Below, in pieces: positions 25,212 through 36,500 of a stretch of 64,000 bases of DNA; the first letter of the stretch is position 1, and the number at the start of each line of letters is the position of its first letter. The stretch covers positions 1 to 64,000 of the forward strand of contig JAOTOM010004862.1 in NCBI GenBank assembly GCA_034440615.1, in the 5' to 3' direction. Origin of the DNA: Ashinkailepas kermadecensis. Lineage: Eukaryota; Arthropoda; Thecostraca; Neolepadidae. Position numbers and translations under genes: made by a program. The notes beneath the pieces are model-generated. The model was not told the DNA's origin, did no database searches, and was given only the letters and a program-made list of their open reading frames with translations.

Positions 25212-25372
25212 AAAGAGCGCAGTCGGTAGAGCGTCCGACTCTTGATCGCAGGATTGTGGGTTCGAATCTCGCAACCGGCGGCATTTACCGAGTCCACTCG
25301 CGACCAATCGGCGTGAGAGGTTGGCGACGCTGTATGACATAGCGGTTGAATGCGTCGTAAAAGAACCCAAGG
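25212..25372 (+). mobile_element. SINE, type 2: lysine-tRNA-like head on the same body
   Basis: The head has GCGCAGTCGGTAGAGCGTCC, GACTCTTGATC and GGTTCGAATCTC, closest by eye to a lysine-type tRNA. The body has CGCGACCAATCGGCGTGAGA and TTGGCGACGCTGTATGAC, shared with type 1. The end is GTCGTAAAAGAACCC. Confidence 0.8.
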
Positions 25373-25399
25373 TTCTTCTTCCACTTTATGAACATTCAA

Positions 25400-26937
25400 T
25401 CGACATCGTTCTCCAAGAAGTATTGGCATCCTGCTCCTTGATGAATGCTTTTGCAGTATTCATGTCTCCTTTCTAACAGTATCTTGTTTATAAATAGCAT
25501 GTGCATGCTCTTGATAAGGAATGGTGATACACGAACATTTTTCAATGCAATTTCAGGTAAAGGTGACCTATATGACCTATAGATGACCTATAATGTGATA
25601 TGGCATTCAATACCAGTTTATAGCATGATTATTATTATCCCTAACCCGAATATTGCTCTTCTTAAATTATGAATCTCAAAACAAATGATAAAAGTCCAGT
25701 CATAGGTACCTACACCATGGACTCAAATTTTAGTCTGAAAGACATCAAAAGCATATTAAATGACACTAAGTCCATGGCAAATTTCGACATCCTGCTGTGC
25801 TCGTTTCGACATCTCACACCAAACGAAAAACCATTATTTTGACCCTGGGCCGCCATCTTCAGTCGATAGCTTACCTACAATGTGAATACATTGTTTTGTG
25901 GACTTATAGTCAGGTTACATTGCAGTATCTGCATAACAAGAGTCACCGGTTTCACACTGCCCGTGGCTAATCCAGTTGCTTAAGTTCGGGAAACATCCCA
26001 CCCCCAAACAATAGTATCATGTACCTGGAAACGTGAACCCAGCTAGCTTATGCTCTCAAGTTGTTGGCCGAGGCCACCTGGTTAGGAGGCCCGGACTTCC
26101 TTGGGCGACGCCAAGGTGGAGTGACCATATCAGTTTGCCACGGAAACGCTGGGTTCAAACTACACGAAAGCCCAGAGTTTCATGTCCAGTGACTGTCTGC
26201 TGTCAGGAGATGGAGACACTTCCAAATCCAGAACGATGCTCGACGTGGGTGAACTTGTGCCGAGTTGTGGCGTGGATGGCAGGATTTTCATGGCATGTTG
26301 TGACAAATCGTCCCAGCGTGTGTGCACCTTTGACTGTTTGTATGAGACAGCGATCGATCAGGCGGAGACGACAATCATATTGAGCGCCCAGAAACGCTGC
26401 TAGTCGCGTGATATTCGTGACTTGACTTGCATCACTTTGGTGTTTAAATCCGACCGGTTACAGAACCTCTCCTTTTCTTGATGCTTGCGGCGTTTTGCGC
26501 GTCGGCGGATGCCTGGATTGCATTCATATGATGCACGCTGGTGGACATCCTGCGGTGTTTCCTCCAGATGACCATGTGAGATGACTGACGGGCACACATG
26601 CTCATCAGCAAGTGGTGTATGCTGGGTTGGAGCGTACGTTGACGGAGGTTCGCTCACGGTTCTGAGTGTGTCGAGGAAGGTCAATGGTGAACCGGGTCTT
26701 CAGGCAGTGTTCTCTATGCAAGTGCAGACAATTTAGTCCTTGAATGCCAAGGATGACGTACCGGAATGTCGTTTTGGTGACACGTGCTTTCAGCACAGTC
26801 GGTGTGAATTACTTTGGTCTGATGATCATGAAGAGGCTTCGTAAAAAAACAGTATGAAGTTCTGTTTACATACTTCACGAGAAAATCAATTATACTGGAG
26901 ACTGCTCAGAATCTGGCCATGGACAGTTGTGTATTGG
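25400..26937. other. No gene recognised; GC-richer block at 26030-26810
   Basis: Frames of 90-116 codons on both strands overlap at 26033-26800, but none shows a motif I know. It could be an old element or an exon fragment. Confidence 0.4.
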
Positions 26938-27283
26938 CTCTGCAGTATGGTGGAGCTTAAACAGTTAAAAAATACTCTTTTTTTTCTCTTTTTTTTTAAA
27001 GTCTTACCCCCTTAATTTGTTCCTTATAATATAGAAACACTGTATAAAATGTTTGAGCACTGAATTCTTATGTTTAGGGGTAGCTCAAGGGCCTCAAAGA
27101 TTATGCAAATAAAAAAATCAACGAATTACGAGTATATCAGACTATACCTTAATTTATTTTAAACAACACACTTGAACACAGTATTTATTTTTGAACACGT
27201 TAATAGTGAATTCCTTGTTCAGTTTCTGACATAGTTCATAGTATCAGTCTGACAATGTCCAGCAAACTCCAAATGTATTATTT

Positions 27284-29555
27284 TCATGGCATCCCGGACA
27301 GTGTCCATTTTCTGTTATCAGGGTACATTCTGCGATGGTCCTCGACAACTTGCAGCAGGAATTGCAGCTGCGTTTCATCACGGGTTATCAACCCACTGTA
27401 CTCCTGAATGAGTGACACTCCACGTTCAGCGTGGTTATTGACAACTTTTAGAGAGTTGACTGTTTCTGCAGCCTGCTTGTAGTCGTCTCTGTCATCCCAC
27501 AAGTCCGGATCAACCGCGAGAAATCCATCTGGAAGTTCCATCATTCGCAGAAGTTTCATTGACCTTGCTGTGACGAAATCTTCCAAGTTTTTGTCCTTGA
27601 ATGAATCAAGAGCAACAGTGATTCGCTTCGAATGATCCTGATCTTGGTCTTCGTCATTCTTCATGGCACTCACCATCAGTCTCTTGGTTGACGAACTGAC
27701 CCGACTGTCGAAGAAAGCCAAGCTAACAAGTTCCTGTGACAAGTGCCACAAGTGATTGGAAAACTTGCGTGATGTTGAGTTTGAGATGGCTGGATGGATT
27801 GATGAGTATTCAAGCAGTGATTTCAGCAGCAGCAGGTCGCTGTAAGGAGCACCTGATGCATGAGGTGCAGAGATCCAGGCTTTCAGGTAGACACGTACTG
27901 CGAATACACACACATCACGTAATCCTCTGTTTTGCAGGAGTCAGTTTGAATTGAGCCTTGAACATCCAGATCTTGAGACTGTATATGACTTTGGACATCC
28001 AGCGGGCGTGGTGCATTGCTCCGGGTGACATGAATCGCACTCCTCTGGCAGGAGCAGCACCGAGAAAGACAACCACAAGTTCCAAGAATTCTTTATAATC
28101 ATCTCTCGGCTGACTGTTCAAGATGCTTGTTGGCATAGTCGATAGTGCCTTGCTTTATGTCTTCCACTAAACTTGCAACGTCATCAGCTGCAATGCCTGG
28201 TTCATAATTGGCCGTGTCTATGAATCCCCAGTATTCCTGGAAGCGTTTGAAGAGTGAAACCTCGGGAGAAGATTTGGCTCCCATACACACTTGGAACACT
28301 GCACCAATTATCAATTACATAATGTGATGCCTGCAAGCTAGTGACAAGAGCTCCTTGTCAAGCGTCTGCTCTAGGAGGACACAGGTAGCAGCGATCGGAC
28401 CAGTGTTTGAGCTGGTCGTGTCAAAACACATAGCTCGGATGCTGTCGGCTACGCCCCAGTCCTCAGTGGCTCCAAGACAGCAGCAGCCTGAGCCTCGCCT
28501 GTTCCAGATGGAAGCTTGGCAACTGTGAGTAGCTGAGAAACTCCTTCCCCTGAAACCGATACTGGCAGGCGATCAACCATCTCTTTTCTAATTAGATCAG
28601 GGATCAGTTTGCCGTCCCAGTGAACAACAAGGGGAACGTTACCCTGAAACTCTGCCTTTATATTTGCAGATCTCTGGCCTCGGTGTTGTACTCTTTGTCG
28701 GCGAATTGAGTCCCTGTTTAGAGCAAGTTCATCAACGTTCTGTCCCAAGCTTTTGGCAGTTTCTGCTATAACAAAAACGGCTTTGCGGTCTGACACTTGT
28801 GTGCGATCTAGAGCTGCTGTGAGTTCTTGAGTAAGGACAGTTTTTCGCCCCCTCTTTCTTTTTCTTGTCTGAAATGTGATGCCTCCAACAGCTCCCTCAC
28901 TCGCATTGTCCCCAGTTTCAATCTTTTCACTATCTTCTGCTGAGCTGTTTTCAGATTCAGAACCAGATGAAATCAGTTCAGCTGTAGAAGCTGCTGACTG
29001 TTTCACTTGCTCCATTCGCTGTCGCCTGGCAAGCATTTGCTCCTCTCTTTTGGACGCCATTGTCTCCTTAGCAGCAAGCTTTACATCTACTCCAGCCAGC
29101 GACCCCCTTCTTCCCTTTTCTCGCTGGGCTAACAAGAAATCCTTGTCTTCTTGTAATACTGACGTATTGGTCAGAGCATCAGCGTGAGCGACATCAAAAA
29201 GATCTTCAAACCTGGAAGCAAAAGCCGACTCTTTCGCGAGTTGAGTTGGCGACGTTCGCGCTTTGTTCTTTTTCAGTAGACGCCATTCTTCAAATGTCTG
29301 CTCAAGCTTGGTTTGGCAGTTTTGATGATCTCTCATCGGGATTCTAGCTTTCATCCAAAACATTGCTATTTCCGTGATGGTAACAGTCGACGATTGTCTT
29401 ACGGTCTCCTTCAGATCGAGATGGTGATGTAGGAAGAATCCAAGAGCCATACGCAATGAAGGCAACTTGCTGCCTGTTAATTCAGTCACAGAGTCGCCAA
29501 GGAGATACAACTTGGTTTGAGATCTTGCTGCTTTTGCCACAGATAAGATTTTCAA
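27284..29555 (-). pseudogene. hAT-like transposase pseudogene
   Basis: Reads from an ATG at 29555. Features in order: an acidic/basic linker with a KRKRGRK basic stretch, VVHWDGKLI (first catalytic Asp), CFDTTSSNTG (second Asp), LACRHHIM (the C-x2-H motif that follows it in hAT proteins), then NNHAERGV (probable catalytic Glu) and LLQVVEDHRRMYPD. Breaks: a frameshift near 28470, a TAA at about 28317 just after CRHHIM, a frameshift near 28110, and another near 27925. The total length, about 750 codons, is right for the family. The protein is not made as a whole. Similar proteins recur in arthropod and cnidarian genomes. Confidence 0.8.
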
Positions 29556-30149
29556 TCAGATATGAACCTTTAAGAAAAATAAAAAAGCATTGGTTAGACC
29601 GTTTGGAATCAACCGAATAATGAATTTTAATACAAGATATTTTTAAGAATTGTGCTACAAAATTCCCATGTATTTATTTATCAGTTATCTGTCAATGTGT
29701 TATTTATCTACTATACTATTTGAGTATTTATTTACTATTTACACGAAGACATTTAAAATAGCAGTAATTTAACTCACAAACAGATAAGAAATTAAGAATC
29801 AAGACAATTCAAACAGTTCTATTAATAACTGAGCAGTGAGCACAATGCCTCAAGCTGCAGTCAAGCAATTACACAAACATACTGCTGCAACAGTGTTGCT
29901 TAGTCAGCATAGTCAGTCGCGCAAAATGACCTTTGCAGTCGACGCGCCCCTAAACACCAATTCACCACCATCACATTCACATAGTCAGTCCGATGAGTCC
30001 AAACAGTGAACAAATCTGAACATGTCTGGAATATAAATTCATGGAAAATTTGCATTATCAGCAAAGCAATAGAATTCGGATGATTGGTTGTATATGAACA
30101 ACAATAAGTATGCTTCTAGAATCTGTGATAATATTATAACAGAAGTAAC

Positions 30150-30392
30150 GATAAAGGTTATATTTTATTACTCAACGTTTCGGCCAGGGCCATCGTCAGG
30201 AGCGATGAAAAAAGCTCAAGCTTAAAAAATTGAAAAAGGCACGCGGGAGAAAACGTGCAAAAAGACACGTGGAACCTCCAGGTACTCAGCACCTCCTGGT
30301 ATATTGAAGGTCGTATATTTTCTTTACTGGCAATGTCTAAAACCCAGGAGCATCTAAGAGCCATTCTTCGTTGTATTAAACAATAATATTAT
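30150..30392 (+). mobile_element. Solo Penelope-like terminal fragment nested in the hAT element
   Basis: Matches the outer part of the fold-back at 11985-12961: TTATTACTCAACGTTTCGGC, CACCTCCTGGTATATTGAAG and GTCTAAAACCCAGGAGCATC. It post-dates the hAT insertion. Confidence 0.75.
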
Positions 30393-31768
30393 AACATGTT
30401 TATACACCCATTGTGCCTGTGATTTTCTGCAAAGCCTGTGATAACTTCGCTTTTATTTTCAAATAGTGTTCTGTGATACACCTATGTAAAGTGTTTACTT
30501 TTTGATGATATGGTGATTAGTGTTCCCTGGTCAGCTCTACATCTCATTTCAGCATTTATTGTCCAGCTCAACGAACATTTTACTCTTGTATTATAACAGA
30601 TATTGTGTATGTACATATTACTACGGTAATTATTTATTTAATGGGGCACAGTTTTATAACTTAAAGGCTTTATCTGTGTTCCCAGCCTTGTACTGAATCT
30701 TGTAAATAAAAAATTAAGGAATAAAAAAAATTCTTTAAAAAAACAACAAAATGATTTAATTAATTTTACCACAGTGATTGCATGTTGTGTGTATGATGAC
30801 AGGAGAAAGAAAGTGTCAATTTACTGAATAGTTAAAATTGTGTTCTAAATTTATCAACAGAATTAATATATTATCAGTAGCATGCGAAATAAAAGGGCGG
30901 CTGCAGCTTTGGAGTATCAGAAACTTTACCATCATTGAGCTACCCCTAAATATTGTTCAATTGTGCTCATATTTTGCCTGAATTTTTATTTAATGTATAG
31001 GAACAAATTGAGAGGGTAAGAAGATCATATTTAAAAAGTTCAAAAATAAGCTCCACCCTACTCTGCAGTGATTTATCGCTCGATTTCACCTCACTGGCTC
31101 GCTAGAGGTCCCACTGTCCGAGTATAGCCTAGCAGGTTGTACTCGGACAGTCGACAAACTTAGGCGAAGGGGAACGTGAGCTCCAAGATACTCTTGCTGA
31201 GTGGGAGCAATCGAGAACTGCAGATGAGTTCAGCTAGAAGAGCGTGGAGTGGAACTTCCTGTCTCCTGGAGCTCCACACATGGGGAACATTTGGAAAGAC
31301 TGGTGGGAGATGTGAAAAGAGCTCAAAGCCGTTGTTGGATGTAACTGTGACTGACTGAAGTGCTGGACACGCCGCTGACCGAGGTCGAGGCGATGTTGAA
31401 CGGGCGACCCATAACGTATTAGTTCTGATGGTAAGGATCCAGATACTTTCCGCCCAACGATTTGCTTCTTGGCTGTGCTAGGCCCAACTTGTCGCCCGGG
31501 TGTTCCAAGACAAATAAATGAACAGCCGACGGCGCTGGAGACAAGCTCAGGCTCTGGCAAAACAACTCTGGGACGGATGGCGTCGCAAGTATTTGCCTTC
31601 GTGAATAGTTCGGTCCAAGTGGCAACAGGAGAACATAAATATGTCCATCGGAGGTCTATTAGTGGTTGAAAGCAGTGCCCCAAGACGTTTTTTACCTCTT
31701 GGAAGGATTACTCGAATGTTTCCTGGTGATAATGGCATAGTGCGCTTCGTATAGTTTGCCGTCAGTTT

Positions 31769-31901
31769 TCCGGGGGACGAGTGGTCTAGGGGTAAGATGC
31801 TCGTCTCACAATCGAAAGGTTGTGGGTTCGAGTCTCACCTGTCGCTACTCTTCGCCCGCGACCAATCGGCGTGAGAGATTGGCGACGCTAAACCATACCG
31901 A
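31769..31901 (+). mobile_element. tRNA-headed SINE, type 1, lacking the usual tail
   Basis: Head and body match the other type 1 copies through TTGGCGACGCT, then the sequence ends AAACCATACCGA without the CCAACC tail. CCGTCAGTTT flanks it at 31759-31768 and 31902-31911. Confidence 0.85.
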
Positions 31902-32239
31902 CCGTCAGTTTCGGGACGGTCGCCAGTGGTGAAGTTGTGTGTGTCAGAAGAGTCAGAGCAATGATGCTGATAGGGGCGGTGCGATAACCTTTATTCTATC
32001 TTATGCCTCGCGAACCTTACCTTTCTAAAAATATCCCAATGTCTAGATGACGATATCCCCCAAAGAAGCGCAGCTGTGTTCGATGTCTCCAATCATCCTC
32101 GGTGGTCGACCCTACTGTGGTTATGCATAGGGGTTGCGGTAGTGGTTCTGCCTGCTGGCACTGTTGGCCCGCTACGGTCTTAACACTATGGGTGCAGATG
32201 CCAACTGTAGGTGGCATTTCTGACGCGCGCACGTTTGAA

Positions 32240-32660
32240 ACGCGCGAACCCAGCCGGCATTTTTGTTCCGGGCCCCATCAGGCTTTGGTTGGGTTAGCTC
32301 GGGATGTCTTGCTTGGGCTGAACTACGATACTCCTCTGGTTCACGGTGGGAGTTGACACAGGAATCCCAAGGTTCCATGTGCCAAAGCCCAAGCTCAGCC
32401 CAAGCATGCCAGGGTATGCCCGAGTTTAACTCGAGCAACACCTTTATATCGATGCTGTGGCCCTGATCAGGATATGATTGGGTGGGCGCTGTATAACCAA
32501 TGCAGTTGATGCGCCCTAAAACCCAAATAACTAACTAAAGGATATGATTGGGCATACTCGGGCAACTGGTATGGCAAACCCGATTTCAACCGGAGTTTAG
32601 CCAAAGCAATGCTGTAGGTGGCCCGATTCGGCCCCGATCGGGTTAGACTTGGACATACTG
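32240..32660. repeat. Degenerate GGGC/GCCC-rich inverted-repeat tract
   Basis: Words such as GCTTGGGCTGAACTACG and AGCTCAGCCCAAGC occur inverted to one another, with GCATACTCGGGC and GCCCGAGTTTAACTCG also present. It surrounds the SINE tail at 32483. Possibly an old fold-back element. Confidence 0.4.
32483..32538 (+). mobile_element. Truncated SINE tail with 14-bp TSD
   Basis: The insert has GCAGTTGATGCGCCCTAAAA and CCCAAATAACTAACTAA, flanked by AGGATATGATTGGG at 32469-32482 and 32539-32552. Confidence 0.85.
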
Positions 32661-33570
32661 GGGAAGTTATGATCAGAAGAAAATATGTTTAGATTGGTCT
32701 GAACTACGGCTTGCCCATGGTGCCCAAGCAAAACATAGCTCTGCCCAAACAAATTGCTGGCTAGGACGACGCGCAGCCGTGTACCAACTCCTGAGTGAGA
32801 TCATTGTCCGCTTCTTCCTTAACTTGAGTCGACCCGAGGATGGAGAAGGCCGAAAATCTGGCCAAGCCTGCATTTTCATAGAATTATAGTGAATACAGTT
32901 AAACACATTTGACCTGATTTGACCTAATTGGAATATTAATGGGGGTTATATGAGTGTTCACAGGCTATATCAGCTTTACAAAAATAACTTATTTGTTGGA
33001 TAATGTGTTAATTCCATTAGCCCAACCTATCTAAGGGACATGTTCACTGATTGTAATTTGCATATCTTAGCTAGTATTTCGACATGATGATGAATGTTGG
33101 TTTCCATTTCCTTCTATCATCATTGGTTCTCGAGATACTAGACAGGGCTCTTGAGGCTCCTTGTTGAGCCAAAGTACGAAAAGCCTCCAGAAAACGTTAA
33201 ACAAATCATCGAGAATACATTTCATATGTAAAAATTACACACTGTACTTTTATTTCAATTCCGGAGCTGTATCCAATGGGAAGCACTTTTTACTTTAGTT
33301 CGTAACGGTTGTCATTGCGGTGCTTTTTCGCCTGCATGTATGTCCTATGTTCGTGCTTCATAGTGCACGGATTGCTTCCATTATTTTTGGACTATCCTTT
33401 GCACCTTCAATGACTGGTGCATTGCTGCCAATAGTTATTTTCTATTTAAAGTACCCTGTTCGTGCTAAGAAATGGGCTTGCGAACGCTCATGATTTTGGG
33501 TAATGCACTGTGTTGTGATGATGAAATGTGCTGCCAGCTGACACCATGATGGCATCTTGCAGTTATCAGC

Positions 33571-36500
33571 ATGGCCGCTGATATGGATGAGCACGAAACC
33601 AAGATTGTCAATGAGTTTTGCCACCAGCTGGAGAAGTCAAAACAGCTTTTCAATGGACTCAGGTGAGACCCATATCAGCCATGCTTTGATGAATATTAGC
33701 AACACTGAATTGCTGTCAATCTGATTACCCCTTGTTAAGTTGCAGGAGCAAATTTATAATTCAGGCATTGAACGGGTGAATGACTATATCAGGGCTGGGT
33801 TCATATTTTTGAGTCGTGTATATGGAGTGCATAATTTTGTAGCCACCAAATTTGGGAAAAAAACATTTACATTTCTTTTTTTCATCAACATTCATTTTAT
33901 ACTGATCTTGGGTGCCTAGTTTTCGTCTTTCATTTAGGACTAATTGGGATTGCATATAACAAGGGGACCGAAACGACTCTGGGAATGTGAGATGTATCCC
34001 CAACAGGGTGGGAATTAAGGCACTTCTTAAGATATTTTATCTCTGAAAACATTTTTGCACTCCGGGTTCATACTGGATAGGACGGGCTTCACATGTACTC
34101 CGACACAAATGTGGGAACAAAGATATCAATAAAAACAAACACAGAACGACACCCAAAAAAATGCTGGTTATTCCACTTACGGTCACCACTCAAACTAATC
34201 ACTTTTTGTAGCAGTCAGCAGCCGGACCACAGCTTCACACACTCCATCAATCTCAACCACCGGAATTGCCAACAGCAACTTGCAAGATGATGCGCATGCG
34301 CACTGAGAACACTGTTCTCCGGCTCTGGAGCCACGTCTCGGAATACCTGTGTTCCTGCCACCCTATAGTGGGAAACTTTGACAGTTTTAAGAGACGTCTC
34401 CGGAGTCCCGGAGGCCACCGATCAGAATTGGCTGCGTTAGCGTTTTCTGTTCTGAAATCTGTCTGTCAACCAATCAATGCAAGGTATTTTGTATATGACG
34501 TCATAACCATTAGCAACTTTGAACACATGGTTAACAGTGTCCACACAAGTTAACAGTAAACACAAGACCTTGACTGATCCTTTGCTTTGATCGGTATATT
34601 TCGCCTTGCTTTGATCACATCCAACTGTGGCGTGTGCGGTAGCGGAGTTGCGTTCGTATTACGTGGGCAATTGGCTGCGTAGGCAGGTATGCTCTCTGAG
34701 CTGAGGGTGAAGTGTGAAGTATTTTTGTTTGTTTTTCATATGGCTAGCCTTGTACTGAGACCAACAGTGAAAGGAAAACACGTTTATCCTGTGAGTTATA
34801 AGAAACGAAACAGTGCTGATTATTACGGGTTACTGTCGGGCGGTGCCATCCATTGTTTACTTCTTTGTTCGTATGTTTTGGCATTTGATTTGACCAAAAA
34901 TGAGAATGATATTACTTATGCATATTATGTAGGTACTGATTTAGGTTTTTCCGGTCGATTACTGGTAAACAGATTCCATGCATAAAAATAATGTCCATGA
35001 AAATGTACTCCGGAAGAAATTGGTATGCACTCCGACTCCCAACCTGGAAAGTAAGTTTCCCACTCTGATCCCCAATATTCTTCCAGTGTGCCATCTAGTA
35101 TTGTTGCAATGAAAGCCTGGGTTTAAGAACCTTTGGGTTTGAACATTGTATTGAAGAACAATAGGTGGAAGCGATTGCATTGCCAAACAATGCCATTTAA
35201 CTTCCATGGAGAAAAGATCAGTACGATTTTCCGAAGAATAATTTTCCAGGTGACAACATCCAACTGGTTGCTTTTCCAACCCTGCTTTGTTTAGGCATCA
35301 TCTAGCGATGCAGTCAACTACCTGCACAGGAGCCACACATGCTACACCTACAGAAATGGCATCAGTGCTGCCAAAAGGAACTATACATGCTACACCTACA
35401 GAAATGGTAGCAGTGCTGCGAACAAACCGTACATGTGTTAGACGGTTCTGCTGGGTCGGTCTTAGAATATAGAGTTGATGTAATGTCCCCACTTCAAGGA
35501 TGGGTAAAAAGTAGAGATGAACAAAACGACTGTACAGCAGTGAACTTGTGGCGGTCTTCATTGTTTTACAGGTGATCAACTTGGACCAATCAAAATGAGT
35601 TTGCATTGTAAAAGTTGGATTTTATTGGTCCCAAACAGTCAACTCGTTGAAGCTGGCACGCAATTGGGACCCGTTGGTCGGGAAGTGGTGATGTTTTATG
35701 GGGGTGGGGGTCTACGGAGTGTGTGCGTTGTACTAATGGATTCGTGCTTCTTGCAAGATGCAGGCTAAATTATTTTGAGCATATGCAGTCACGAAGGTTC
35801 TCAAGAAACAGAGAAGCTAACAGAATGCACCTCATGGTTGTATAAGGTATTGGCTTGGAACCTACAAGTATCGTTAGTGGCCATGCACTAACCATCAGAT
35901 AAAATTAGCAAGCGGATGTTATCGACTACTTACGGTAGAGCCCAGTCTCAGCGTCCTCTTTTAGGAATGACCTTGAAAGCGAATATTGCATGTGGGAGAG
36001 GCGAATATGTGTAGCGTCCGTCAGTTATGGGTTGAAAAAGGAGAAAGCAAAGTAAAAAGTTTAGTGGGCGTTGGACAATTTCCGCTTGCCGCTTCCCCAC
36101 GCACGGATGGGACTTCGAAAATGTGGGCAAGTTTAAAGCATGTTCATGCCCAGTTTCATGCAGTGTCCAACCATGGGCTCGGTGGTTAATGATGGACATG
36201 CCGAGGAGCTCGAACCGTACAGAGTGTGCGCAATGCTCCATCCCTGGAGACATTCTACATGGTTGCGCTATTATTTCCAACTGAATTAGGCCACTGTTTC
36301 TCAACGGCGACATGAACTCGTTGCTGGAGGCGAGTCGGTTCTGCAGAAGGGCTTCGTGCCTGAAAATGTATCACTGCTTTTTTAGATGTAATATGTAGCA
36401 ACATACAATTAATTATGCAAGATGGAACAATATAATAAAACAAAACGACAATCTTACTAAAATACTCCCTTTCGAGTCGTTTAGTTTTATATTTGGTGTG

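Larger units (their letters stand above)
26946..31060 (-). mobile_element. Complete hAT-type DNA transposon with 8-bp TSD
   Basis: The ends are TATGGTGGAGCTTA and TAAGCTCCACCCTA, the first bases of imperfect inverted repeats about 150 bp long that include GTTTAGGGGTAGCTCAA (27073-27089) and its complement near 30935-30951. The element is flanked by CTCTGCAG at 26938-26945 and 31061-31068. An 8-bp duplication of the form nTnnnnAn and TAGGG-like termini are hAT hallmarks. It contains a decayed transposase and a nested insertion at 30150-30392. Confidence 0.85.

Noticed and set aside
26033..26383. 116-codon plus-strand frame as a gene
   Set aside because: No motif recognised and competing frames on both strands; left as unassigned sequence.
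27284..29555. Intact host gene with introns
   Set aside because: The breaks lack splice signals and are frameshifts or a stop, and the whole lies between inverted repeats with 8-bp duplications.
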